A stretch of 64,000 bases of DNA from CAWGMT01 sp963823675 (GTDB lineage: Bacteria > Planctomycetota > Planctomycetia > Isosphaerales > Isosphaeraceae). A program made the position numbers and the translations under genes. Where the stretch lies: positions 124,001 through 188,000 of the forward strand of contig CAWGMT010000009.1 in assembly GCA_963823675.1 (NCBI GenBank), read 5' to 3'. Under the pieces are notes generated by a model, which had not been told where the DNA came from, did no database searches, and saw nothing but the letters and a program-made list of their open reading frames with translations. This document shows, in pieces, positions 56,065-64,000 of the stretch (its first letter is position 1; every line of letters starts with the position of its first letter).

Positions 56065-57849
56065 TCAGCCGCCGCGCCCCTCCAGGTCGGCTGCCACGGT
56101 ACGGAGCCGCTTGACCATCGAGGCGAGTCCGTTGCGCCGGCCCATCGTCAGGTTCGAATCCAGGCCCGCCCGGGCGAGAAAGCGCGGCAGGTCGAACGCC
56201 AGGATGTCGCGCGCGGGCTGTCCGGAAAAAAGTCGCTCTAGCATCGCGAGCAGCCCGCGCACCAGCCCGCTGTCGCTGTCGGTCAGGAACTCGACCACGT
56301 CGCGCATGCCCGGCGTCGCGCGGGCCGCCAGGAACACCGTGCTCTGGCAACCGTGCACCCGGTTGGCGTCGGTCTTCAAAGGCTCGGGAAGGGGCGATGA
56401 CTTCGAGCCCAGCTCGATCAGGAACTCGTAACGCTCCGCCCAGTCGTCGAGCCGGTCCAGCTCGTCCAGGAGCGCCGCCGCGGCCGCATCGACGGTCGGC
56501 GCGGCCGGCCCGGGGTACTCGACTTCGACATCCTCGGGCGATTTTGGCTGCGAACGCACCGAGCCGCCGGACGCACCCCGCGCGATCGACCGCACGGCGG
56601 ATGCGAACCGCTCAACGTCGTCCTCGGTGTTATAGACCGCGAACGACACACGGACAGTCCCCGCGACGCCGAGCCGGCGCATCAAGGGCTGGCAGCAATG
56701 GTGGCCGGCGCGGACGGCGATCCCTTCCGCATCGAGCCGCACGGCCACGTCGAGCAGCGAGAGGGATGGGTCGTCCATCACGAAGCTCACCACGCCGGCC
56801 CGGTGCGCCGGCCGGCCGACGACCCGCACTCCCGGGATCTCATCGAGCCGCCGGAGGGCCGTCGCCAGCAGGTGCGACTCGTGATCGGCAACGCGGCGGC
56901 GGCCGGCGTCGTCGATGAATTCGAGGGCCGCAGCCAGTCCCACCGCCCCGGCGACGTTGGGCGTGCCCGCCTCGAACCGGTAGGGCGGGTCGTTGAACGT
57001 GGTCTTGTCGTAGTCAACCCGGTGTACCATGTCGCCCCCGCACTGCCACGGCGGCATCGCCTCCAGGAGCGCGAGCTTGCCGTAGAGGACGCCGATCCCC
57101 ATCGGCCCGTACACCTTGTGTCCGGAAAACGCGTAAAAGTCGCAGTCGAGTTCCTGGACGTCAACGTCGATGTGAGGCACCGCCTGCGCACCGTCTACCA
57201 GCACGGGGATGCCATAGCGACGCGCGGCTTCGACGACCTGCCTGACCGGGTTGATCGTGCCCAGCGCATTGGAGACGTGCGCGAGCGCGACGAGCCGGGT
57301 GCGCGGAGAGAGCACCGTTTTCAGGGCGTCGAGCCGAAGCTCGCCGCGATCCGTGATCGGCAAGACCCGCAGGCGAGCGCCCGTCTCGAGGCAAAGCTGC
57401 TGCCAGGGAACGAGGTTGGCGTGGTGTTCCATTTCGGTGATGAGCACCTCGTCGCCGGGGCCGACGTTGCGGCGGCCGAACGACTGGGCCACGAGGTTGA
57501 TCGCCTCGGTCGCCCCGCGGACGAAGACGATTTCCTCGCGGCTGCTGGCGTTGAGAAACTGCCGGGCCGTCTCACGCGCCCCCTCGTAAGCCGCGGTGGC
57601 GCGGTCGCTCAAGGCGTGCGTCCCCCGGTGGACGTTGGCATTATCGGTCTCGTAGAACCGGACGAGCGCGTCGATTACCGGGCGGGGCTTTTGCGTGGTC
57701 GCGGCGTTGTCGAGGTAAACAAGCGGGTGGCCGTTGACGCGCTGGCCCAGCGCCGGAAAAAGGCCCCGGACATGGTTGAGGCCGATCGACGCCTCCTCGC
57801 CGGATTGACGCCTATTCGACCGGTGGGGCCGTGCTCTCGAGACGCTCAT
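56065..57849 (-). CDS. SufS cysteine desulfurase fused to SufE
   Basis: Residues 20-430 are a SufS-type PLP cysteine desulfurase: AATTQKPRPVIDALVRFYET, HHANLVPWQQL, PLP Lys in FSGHKVYGPMG, catalytic Cys in RAGHHCCQPLM. Residues from about 465 to the end are SufE: ERYEFLIELGSKSSPLPEPL, sulfur-acceptor Cys in VHGCQSTVFLA, and a C-terminal FLARAGLDSNLTMGRRNGLA. SufE accepts persulfide from SufS, so the fusion couples both steps of sulfur mobilisation for Fe-S cluster assembly. No sufB, C or D is next to it. The start overlaps the end of the nitrilase gene (ATGA). The gene is intact. Confidence 0.9.
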   Translation of the reverse strand: MSVSRARPHRSNRRQSGEEASIGLNHVRGLFPALGQRVNGHPLVYLDNAATTQKPRPVIDALVRFYETDNANVHRGTHALSDRATAAYEGARETARQFLNASSREEIVFVRGATEAINLVAQSFGRRNVGPGDEVLITEMEHHANLVPWQQLCLETGARLRVLPITDRGELRLDALKTVLSPRTRLVALAHVSNALGTINPVRQVVEAARRYGIPVLVDGAQAVPHIDVDVQELDCDFYAFSGHKVYGPMGIGVLYGKLALLEAMPPWQCGGDMVHRVDYDKTTFNDPPYRFEAGTPNVAGAVGLAAALEFIDDAGRRRVADHESHLLATALRRLDEIPGVRVVGRPAHRAGVVSFVMDDPSLSLLDVAVRLDAEGIAVRAGHHCCQPLMRRLGVAGTVRVSFAVYNTEDDVERFASAVRSIARGASGGSVRSQPKSPEDVEVEYPGPAAPTVDAAAAALLDELDRLDDWAERYEFLIELGSKSSPLPEPLKTDANRVHGCQSTVFLAARATPGMRDVVEFLTDSDSGLVRGLLAMLERLFSGQPARDILAFDLPRFLARAGLDSNLTMGRRNGLASMVKRLRTVAADLEGRGG

Positions 57850-58848
57850 CCTCGACTCCTTTCGTGCACTGCGGGGCTAACCAGAGCGGCGAGGCCCCCT
57901 GCCCCGTTTCGTTCGAGCGGCGGCGCGCAGACGACCGGATTTGCCGGCGATGTGTTGACGGTCAGCCGGAAAACGTCCGGCCGGGCGTAATGGCCCACGA
58001 CGTCGAAGTCAAACTTGCCGCGGGCCACTTCGTTCAAATCCAGTTCGGCGCTCAGAATCCCGGGGCCGTCGAAGAGCGGCCCGGCGAGGATCCTGCCCAG
58101 CGGGTCGATGATGCAACTGCCTCCGCGCGACATGACCGTCTGCGGATCCTGTCCCTGGGCCGCCGGATAGTCGTCCGGATAGTCGCCGCGGCGGGCGAAC
58201 TGGTTGCACGCCAGGACGAAGCACCGGCCCTCCAGGGCGATATGCCGCACCGTCGCCTGCCACGTCTCGCGATCGTCGGCCGTCGGAGCGCCAATAAATC
58301 TGGATCCCCTGGGCGTAGAGGTGCATCCGCAAAAGCGGCATGAGATTCTCCCAGCAAATCGCCGCGCCCAGCCGGCCAAGCGGGGTGTCGATCACCTCCA
58401 TGGTCGATCCGTCGCCAAAGCCCCACACCAGCCGCTCGGCCGCGGTCGGCATGAGCTTGCGGTGCCTGCCCAGCAACGTGCCGTCGGGACCAAGAAACAG
58501 CACCGAGCAGTAAAGCGTTCCGCCGTCGCGCTCGACGACGCCAATGACCAGGTGTACATGATTCCGCCGCGCTACGGCGCCGAGGGCTTCGGTCGCCGGC
58601 CCCGGCACGTCGACCGAGCTGGCCCAGTAGCGGCGAAACAGCTCGCGTCCCTCGGGCGTCCGCGAGCCGACACGCGCGCCAAAGTCGAGCCCGCGCGGGT
58701 AACCCGAGACAAATGCCTCCGGAAAGACCACGAGCCGGGCGCCCTTCGCCGCCGCAAGAGCCGTGAGATCGCCGACCTTTTCCAAGGTGCGGTCGCGGTC
58801 GAAGACCACTGAGGCATCCTGAATAACGGCGGCGTGAAACGTGCTCAT
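57846..58848 (-). CDS. Nitrilase / carbon-nitrogen hydrolase, one frame change
   Basis: ATG 58848 starts MSTFHAAVIQDASVVFDRDR. The Glu-Lys-Cys triad is present: Glu44 in LVVFPEAFVSGYP, Lys131 in HRKLMPTAAERLVWG, Cys165 in LGAAICWENLMPLLRM. Near 58290 the frame changes by one base and the C-terminus continues ADDRETWQATVRHIALEGRC, FVLACNQFARRGDYPDDYPA and SCIIDPLGRILAGPLFDGPG. The repaired length is about 333 residues, normal for nitrilases of the aromatic/arylacetonitrilase group. It would convert nitriles to acids. Its stop overlaps the SufS-SufE start, so the two are coupled. Confidence 0.83.
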
Positions 58849-59087
58849 GGCGACGCTCTCGGAATCTGGCGTGAGGATTGACCGGGCCTTTGCCGCTGGC
58901 CATTGTACACGGATTTCCCATGTCGGGTTCAGATTCTTTGTCAACCCCCAAACTCAATGTCGCGCTGCGAACCCTTTCACTCACTCCGAGACATCGGGGC
59001 CGCGGGGCCGCGACTGGTTCGCGTGAAGGGCTGACCACGACTCCGGCTGTGGGGCCCGCTTCGATCTAAATGGGGTTTCGTGATCCT

Positions 59088-59149
59088 GGGAGGGCGAGGC
59101 TCCGTCCGAGCCAGGCAAACAACCGGCTCACGCGGAGGTTCGCCCTCCC
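59088..59149. repeat. Long imperfect hairpin (REP-like), possible terminator
   Basis: The left arm GGGAGGGCGAGGCTCCGTCC and the right arm (reverse complement GGGAGGGCGAACCTCCGCGT) pair over 25 bases with five mismatches, loop of about 12 bases. It overlaps the last codons of the PEP-CTERM gene. The GGCTCCGTCC core is shared with the 27-base REP units. Confidence 0.6.
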
Positions 59150-59814
59150 CGAATTTGCGTCTTGCGGTGGAACCATCTGCATCCCACGCCCGCGACCGCC
59201 GCAGTGAGCAAGAGGACGAGGGACGAAGGTTCGGGTATGACGTTGATCTCGCCGTTCACGATCGTGAAGGCCAGCGGGTTCCCTTGGTCGTCGGAAAGAG
59301 AGGTTGCATCGGGGTAGCCGATCAGGCTCACGGGCACCATGCCGTCCGGCGTCCCAGCGGCGACGGCAAAGCTGATGTGCGCCAGCCCAAAGATCTCACC
59401 CGGCGTGAGTGTGGTCCCACCCGAGTTTGCAAGATCGTTGGCCGTGATCTCGGTCGATGACACGACCGTGCCAATGAACCCGAAGCTATTTCCCGTAAAG
59501 ATGTAGGTCGAGGTGGCGGCGTCATCGACCGCAGTCAGGGTGACGCCCGTGCTGACGGGGATGGTCAGGTCGATCGAGAACCCGCCAATGACGGCGTTCG
59601 CGGTCGATGTCACGTCGTTCTGGAGCACCACATCGAAAGAGCTGGTTCCTCCTGGCGTCACGGTCGCATTCTCAACGATCATGTCCAGAATCACATCTCC
59701 GTGGGCGATCCTGGTGGATCCCAGCAGAAGAAGGGCGGCGATGGTCACGAGGCCGAGTGCCGGTCGCCGACGGACCGGAGCTGAGACAATGACGTCGCGT
59801 GTTCGCATCATCAC
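59128..59814 (-). CDS. PEP-CTERM sorting-domain protein
   Basis: A signal peptide (RPALGLVTIAALLLLGSTRI) precedes a beta-rich cohesin-like domain of about 150 residues (ILDMIVENATVTPGGTSSFD, VIGGFSIDLTIPVSTGVTLT). The C-terminus is a textbook PEP-CTERM tripartite signal: IPEPSSLVLLLTAAVAGVGC followed by RWFHRK. It is exported and then processed by an exosortase. No exosortase gene lies in the window. The next gene upstream on the same strand is a dockerin-containing surface protein, so the two may belong to one surface programme. Confidence 0.82.
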   Translation of the reverse strand: MMMRTRDVIVSAPVRRRPALGLVTIAALLLLGSTRIAHGDVILDMIVENATVTPGGTSSFDVVLQNDVTSTANAVIGGFSIDLTIPVSTGVTLTAVDDAATSTYIFTGNSFGFIGTVVSSTEITANDLANSGGTTLTPGEIFGLAHISFAVAAGTPDGMVPVSLIGYPDATSLSDDQGNPLAFTIVNGEINVIPEPSSLVLLLTAAVAGVGCRWFHRKTQIRGGRTSA

Positions 59815-59862
59815 TTCACCGCTTTCTGCGTATCGGAACTGTCTGGGTCGCTTGCCGGGTCA

Positions 59863-62727
59863 TCAGGAGAGCTTCTTGCCAATCCACTGCTGGACCAGGT
59901 TGACGTCGGTTGCATTCACGATCCCGTCGCCGTTCACGTCGTCCCACACCGAATAGGCCTGGCCGATTGCGTTCCGCACTAGCACGGCGTCGGCCGAGTT
60001 GACTCCCAGGTCGCCGTTGACGTCGCCCGGCAAGACCGCGAACGCCTCGCTGCTCTGTCCAAAGAGGGCGAGGCTAGGCGCCGCGCTCGCCACGATGTTG
60101 GCCTGGTCGAGCTGAAGCATCAGGCGATCGACGCCAATCGCCGTGGGCAAGGTCCAGGTGACGTCGCTCGTGGCCGAGCTCGATCCGTTGTTAACCGGCG
60201 AATACGTCGGGCCTCCGGCCGTGCTGGTCAGTGACAAGCCAGTGCCGGTAATGTTCACGGGATCGGTGAACTTGACCTCGATGCCGGTGATGTCCACGAA
60301 CGGGAGGTCGCGGTTCAGGTTGAGGATCGACATGGTCTGGCTCCCCCACTTCACCAGGATGTCGGCAATCTTGGGGTGGACGTTGAGCGTGGCGGAAACG
60401 GTGTTCGGGAAGTCGTAGTTGGCGGCCGAAAGCCCGCTGGTAACCGGCGTGATCGTGTAAATCCCGGCGGGGCTGGACGTGGTCGGCAGGCCTGAGAAAG
60501 TGGGGCTCCCGCTGATCACGGCGGCTGTCTGGCCATTGACAAACCCGCTGTAGGTGGCCGTCGGGGTCGGCACGGGGTCGCCGTGGCCGATATCACCGGG
60601 AGTCACGACCGCGGTGACGGTCAGGTGCGCCTTGGTGACCTTCTCCGTCGTGCTGGTATCAGTCGCGGAACTGTAGCTTGCGTTGCCGGCATAGAAATAA
60701 GTGACCGTGTAGGGTGAGCCCGCCACGCCCAGGGTGGCGGTGTTGAAGGTCGTGGTGAAGTTGCCGTTGGAATCCGTGGTGACGGTCTGGCCCACCGAGT
60801 TGAGCGTGATCGAAACGCTCGCTTGGGCGAGGCCCGACCCTCCGACGGCGAGGGTCCCTGTTAGGGTGGTAGTCGGGGTGCCGTAGGTGATCGTTGGCGA
60901 GCTCAGGCCCGAGAACGCTGGCTCCTGGCTGGTGACGGTGATCGTCGCCGAGGCGGTCAGATTGTTGACGGTCACGTCGGGGCTGGCCAACGTCGCCATC
61001 GTTGTCAGCGTTGCCGAGGGGTTGCTGCTGCGCGTCGTCACGCCGGTTACGTCCACCGCCTGGGGCTGATTGCTCTGGAGCACGGTCCCCGCCTTCAACT
61101 CCAGCATTTGACTGCCGGCGGCGCCCACGACCATGAAGTCGCCCGAATTCGTGTTGGCCGAATGAGTGTCGATACTCCAGAGGTTGCCGCCACCCAAATC
61201 CGGCAGCGGCTCGCTCAAGGTGGCGGCCGCGGCCGTGCTGGGAGACGGCCCCGTGTTGTTGACGGTGACCGCGAAGCCCGCCGTGCTCCCGGCGCTGACG
61301 GTGGCGTTGTCGGCCTTCACGCTCAGGGCGAGAACCGGCAACGGGAGGCTTTCGGACGGGAGTTGATTGATCGTCAAAGCAATCGAACCCTGTCCAAACG
61401 ATTCACCTTCCACGTACGTCGGCAGTCCCTGTCCCGAACCCGCCCCGATCGCCGTTCGCCCGCGCAGGTCCGGCAGGTCAAAGTTCGTCGTACCGTTGCC
61501 GCCGTAGGTGGTGCCAAGAATAGAAAACAACGCAGTGAACTGGTTTATGGGAAGCACCTGACCTTGACACAACGCAAAACCGCTCGGCGCAAAATTGCCT
61601 GCGAAGAGCCGGATGTCACCCAACTCCGGCTCACCGGCACTCGTGCCGCCGCCCCGCGACGGGAAGATGCCCGACTCCGCGATGATATAGCTGAGTCCAA
61701 GGGCTGGCTGCCCGTTGGCGAACGCTTGTCCGCCACCGACTGAGCCGGTTGTTTGGTTGCCGCTGGGCGGCAAAGGGTACTTCTCGGGCGGGAGCTGCGA
61801 CACGGTCAGCGTGACAGAATCGCTTCCCTCTTCCTGGCCGTTGATTACGTCCGGCAGCCCCACTCCCTGGCCTATCCCAACGGGGTTCCGCCCTTGCAGG
61901 TTGGGCAGGGCAAAATTCGTGGTACCGTTGCCGCCGTAGTACGTGCCAATAACGCTAAACAACGCAGTGTACTGGGAAATGGGCAGCACCTGACCGTTGC
62001 ACAAGGCCCAACCGCTCGGCGCGAAATTGCCCGCGAAGAGCCGGATCTCACCGATCAGCGGTGCAACAGCACTGCCGCCGCCCTGCGATGGGAAGATGCC
62101 CGATACCGCGATGATATAGCTGAGGCCCAGCGACAGGTTCTGAATGTTGACGGACTGACCGCCGCCTGTAACGCCTGTCGAGCCATTGTCCAAAAGAGGG
62201 GCGGCGTGGGAGGGTACCTGGCTCAAGCTCAATGTGGTGCTTGCCGCGCCATATTTCTGGCCGATGGCCACATTCGCCAGTCCCGCTGCCGTACCAGCCT
62301 CGACAGCCGCACGCCCTTGCAGGTCCGGCAGGGCAAAATTCGACGTACCGTTGCCGCCGTAGTACGTGCCAATAACGCTAAACAACGCCGTGTACTGGGA
62401 AATGGGCAGCAACTGACCGTCGCACAAATCCCAGCCGGACGGGGCGAAATTGCCCGCAAATGGCAGCACTTCGCCTACGTACGGTCCCTCTGCGGCAGTG
62501 CCGCCGCCCCGCGATGGGAAGACCCCGGACACGGCGATGATATAGTTCAGCGCGAGAGACGGTTGGGAAATGCTTAGTGGTTGACCGCCGCCGATCGCAA
62601 GGGTGTTGTCCAGGACTATGCGGTCCTCAAGGGCCTCCAGGGCCGGTCGGAGTGAGGGCGGCGCCCTGCGGACCGTGCGAGAACCGCGGGAGGTGAACAA
62701 GTTGCGAATTCCGGATCGCAGTTGCAT
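59863..62727 (-). CDS. Surface protein with three phage tail-collar domains, Ig-like modules and dockerin
   Basis: The N-terminus has a basic leader and the planctomycete LEPR-like motif (ALEALEDRIVLDN). Three tail-collar (microcystin-dependent-protein-like) repeats of about 130-140 residues follow, each with a GE(V/I)..FAGNFAPSGW.LC.GQ core and YYGGNGT.NFALP.LQGR. Then comes a DUF11-like segment (NTGPSPSTAAAATLSEPLPD), a Big/Ig-like module (GTLAVGGSGLAQASVSITLN), an MBG-like module (LTVTAVVTPGDIGHGDPVPT) and a C-terminal dockerin type I (GDVNGDLGVNSADAVLVRNA, then DVNGDGIVNATDVNLVQQWI). The gene is intact at 954 residues. The collar fold is normally phage tail-fibre material, so an adhesive surface role is inferred. 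Confidence 0.85.
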   Translation of the reverse strand: MQLRSGIRNLFTSRGSRTVRRAPPSLRPALEALEDRIVLDNTLAIGGGQPLSISQPSLALNYIIAVSGVFPSRGGGTAAEGPYVGEVLPFAGNFAPSGWDLCDGQLLPISQYTALFSVIGTYYGGNGTSNFALPDLQGRAAVEAGTAAGLANVAIGQKYGAASTTLSLSQVPSHAAPLLDNGSTGVTGGGQSVNIQNLSLGLSYIIAVSGIFPSQGGGSAVAPLIGEIRLFAGNFAPSGWALCNGQVLPISQYTALFSVIGTYYGGNGTTNFALPNLQGRNPVGIGQGVGLPDVINGQEEGSDSVTLTVSQLPPEKYPLPPSGNQTTGSVGGGQAFANGQPALGLSYIIAESGIFPSRGGGTSAGEPELGDIRLFAGNFAPSGFALCQGQVLPINQFTALFSILGTTYGGNGTTNFDLPDLRGRTAIGAGSGQGLPTYVEGESFGQGSIALTINQLPSESLPLPVLALSVKADNATVSAGSTAGFAVTVNNTGPSPSTAAAATLSEPLPDLGGGNLWSIDTHSANTNSGDFMVVGAAGSQMLELKAGTVLQSNQPQAVDVTGVTTRSSNPSATLTTMATLASPDVTVNNLTASATITVTSQEPAFSGLSSPTITYGTPTTTLTGTLAVGGSGLAQASVSITLNSVGQTVTTDSNGNFTTTFNTATLGVAGSPYTVTYFYAGNASYSSATDTSTTEKVTKAHLTVTAVVTPGDIGHGDPVPTPTATYSGFVNGQTAAVISGSPTFSGLPTTSSPAGIYTITPVTSGLSAANYDFPNTVSATLNVHPKIADILVKWGSQTMSILNLNRDLPFVDITGIEVKFTDPVNITGTGLSLTSTAGGPTYSPVNNGSSSATSDVTWTLPTAIGVDRLMLQLDQANIVASAAPSLALFGQSSEAFAVLPGDVNGDLGVNSADAVLVRNAIGQAYSVWDDVNGDGIVNATDVNLVQQWIGKKLS

Positions 62728-63159
62728 GGGGAATTTCCACTCAAGAGGAGCTGACGTATCAGAGTAGGATTAGCGAGCCGGCCGACCAGACCAAGCCACG
62801 GCCGGAGTGCACCGATGATCATCCCTGCTCGGTTCGACGCGGACCCTGTACGTCGGCCGGACCGAATTCCGGTTGGCCGCTTTTCCTCTGACCGACCACC
62901 AGGCGACATCGAGACAGCTCGCCCCGCGCCAGGTACCCAACGATCGTCGCGAATTGCCCAAAACCCGGACCGGTCCCGGCACAAGGGACTGGCGCGCCGG
63001 AACTCCTCCTCGACGGCTAACCCGAGCGGCCAGAAAAACTCGGACGAGTTTAACGGTCGGACGCTCAGGTTACCTTCCGTTGGTTCGTAAGTCAATTGAT
63101 TTGACGATCACATCCACGCCAAGGCCAAGGGGAACGGATGACGAGACAGACCGCCGCGC
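62728..63159. other. Intergenic region
   Basis: About 430 bases upstream of the collar/dockerin gene and downstream of the partial amidohydrolase. The TCAATTGATTTGACGATCAC stretch near 63092-63111 is the most AT-rich part. No gene, RNA structure or repeat is recognised. Confidence 0.45.
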
Positions 63160-64000
63160 TTATTTCAGCCCGAAGAGCAATCGTTCCGCGTTCTTGACGT
63201 AGAGCTTCTCCAGCACGTCGCGGGGTAGAAACACTCCGTAGATCATCCAGAAGCCTTGCCGGTGATGTCCGCCGGCAGGGTCGAAGTACTCGTCGTCGGT
63301 TTCCAGAAACCGGTAGTACATCCGGTAGGCCGCCCGGTTGGGGCTGGTATCCGTGCCGAACATGATTCGATCTTGATATTTCAGGAACAGGCGCCGGGCG
63401 GAATAGGGCTGGCGGCCCAGTTCGGAAATGCGGGCGTCAATATCGACGTACATGTTGGGATAGGTGTCGAGCCAGCGGCCAATCTGGGCCAGATCCTCGC
63501 CGTCGTTGGCCATGTGTGCGCAGATGAAGATGGTCCTGGGATGGCGGGCGATCACGCGGTTACGCTCTGCGTGCAGCTCGGACCGCGCGGGGAAGTCCTT
63601 GCCGTGGAAGAGCCACTCGGGATGCTCGTTCAGCTCATGCCACCGCTCGCTGTGACGGTCGAGCGGGGTGAAGAAGGCGCCGGGATCGGCGGTGTGAATT
63701 TCGATGGGCCGTTTGTAGCGCGCGCAGGTCTCCCAGATGGGATCCAGCTTGGGGTCGTCAACGGGGATGAACCGGCCGTCCTTGTAGCGGACGCCCAGGC
63801 CCAGAGTCTTGTGAAACTTCAAGCCCTTGGCACCCGCGTCGAAGCTCTCGCAGAGCCGGGCGGTCTCACGCTGCGACCAGTCGGGATCATCGATTCCCGA
63901 GAAGTCGAGGAGCGCGTACGTCAGAAACCGTCCGGGATAGGCATTGTCAAGGGCGGCGATTGACTCCTTGAGCCTTTCGCCCCACCCGCCGTCCAGGTTC
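63160..64000 (-). CDS. Amidohydrolase-2-type metal-dependent hydrolase (5' end outside window)
   Basis: The frame is open to the window edge and reads LDGGWGERLKESIAALDNAY, PGRFLTYALLDFSGIDDPDW, FDAGAKGLKFHKTLGLGVRY, then YKRPIEIHTADPGAFFTPLD, PRTIFICAHMANDGEDLAQI and DRIMFGTDTSPNRAAYRMYY. GLKFHK, IHTAD, CAHMAN and FGTD are the metal and catalytic landmarks of the amidohydrolase_2 (ACMSD-like) family. The C-terminal KLYVKNAERLLFGLK is typical. The substrate is unknown. About 80 or more N-terminal residues lie outside. Confidence 0.8.
   Translation of the reverse strand, partial: NLDGGWGERLKESIAALDNAYPGRFLTYALLDFSGIDDPDWSQRETARLCESFDAGAKGLKFHKTLGLGVRYKDGRFIPVDDPKLDPIWETCARYKRPIEIHTADPGAFFTPLDRHSERWHELNEHPEWLFHGKDFPARSELHAERNRVIARHPRTIFICAHMANDGEDLAQIGRWLDTYPNMYVDIDARISELGRQPYSARRLFLKYQDRIMFGTDTSPNRAAYRMYYRFLETDDEYFDPAGGHHRQGFWMIYGVFLPRDVLEKLYVKNAERLLFGLK

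Overview
This is high-GC DNA that reads as a planctomycete, most likely from the Isosphaeraceae. The support is the combination of an ECF sigma factor beside a zinc-ribbon Ser/Thr kinase with TPRs, a DUF6797/heme-binding/cupredoxin dehydrogenase-like protein, PEP-CTERM and dockerin surface proteins, PadR-HAAS and Gfo/Idh/MocA proteins with twin-arginine leaders, and many short palindromic repeats with a CTCCGT core. This placement is inference; no rRNA or other marker gene is present. No tRNA, rRNA, CRISPR array or intact transposase was seen.

Layout. 1-4030: 3' part of a giant PKD-like repeat protein, ending at a hairpin terminator. 4153-4628: hicAB module 1, whose toxin gene has an in-frame stop. 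4789-9857: a broken kinase-TPR gene, its ECF sigma factor and small genes. 9861-14199: a gene remnant and one very long multidomain gene (TIM barrel, cytochrome c, DUF6797/propeller, cupredoxin) broken into several frames. 14448-18707: amidohydrolase and M16 protease. 18755-25561: PadR-HAAS pair, RND adaptor, small conserved gene, glgC, ABC ATPase and permease. 25349-32442: glycosyltransferase-like gene, D-amino-acid aminotransferase, thioredoxin-fold protein without its cysteines, alpha/beta hydrolase, NtrC-type regulator. 33169-34803: intradiol dioxygenase fused to an MDR reductase. 35021-41683: minus-strand block lutA-lutB-lutC, malic enzyme, alcohol dehydrogenase remnant, pyruvate decarboxylase-like gene. 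41927-45033: accessory stretch with transposase scraps, an oxalate decarboxylase, hicAB module 2 and an ANTAR fragment. 45150-54041: small and hypothetical genes, two copies of a MITE-like element, a REP pair and hicAB module 3. 54118-64000: small Cys-rich protein, Gfo/Idh/MocA oxidoreductase, SufS-SufE fusion with an overlapping nitrilase, PEP-CTERM protein, tail-collar/dockerin surface protein and a partial amidohydrolase.

How genes may work together. The 41683-35021 block would feed lactate (LutABC) and malate (malic enzyme) to pyruvate, then to acetaldehyde and ethanol (decarboxylase, alcohol dehydrogenase). In this copy the alcohol dehydrogenase is a remnant and lutC is shortened. The sigma factor, kinase and TPR genes form a signalling unit. 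SufSE and nitrilase are translationally coupled.

Caveat. More than twenty genes change reading frame at one or more points, often next to homopolymers, while others (glgC, ABC genes, sufSE, the 954-residue collar protein) are intact. Single-base assembly errors are the likeliest cause of most breaks. Where a gene is split I give the span of the reconstructed gene and say where the frame changes.
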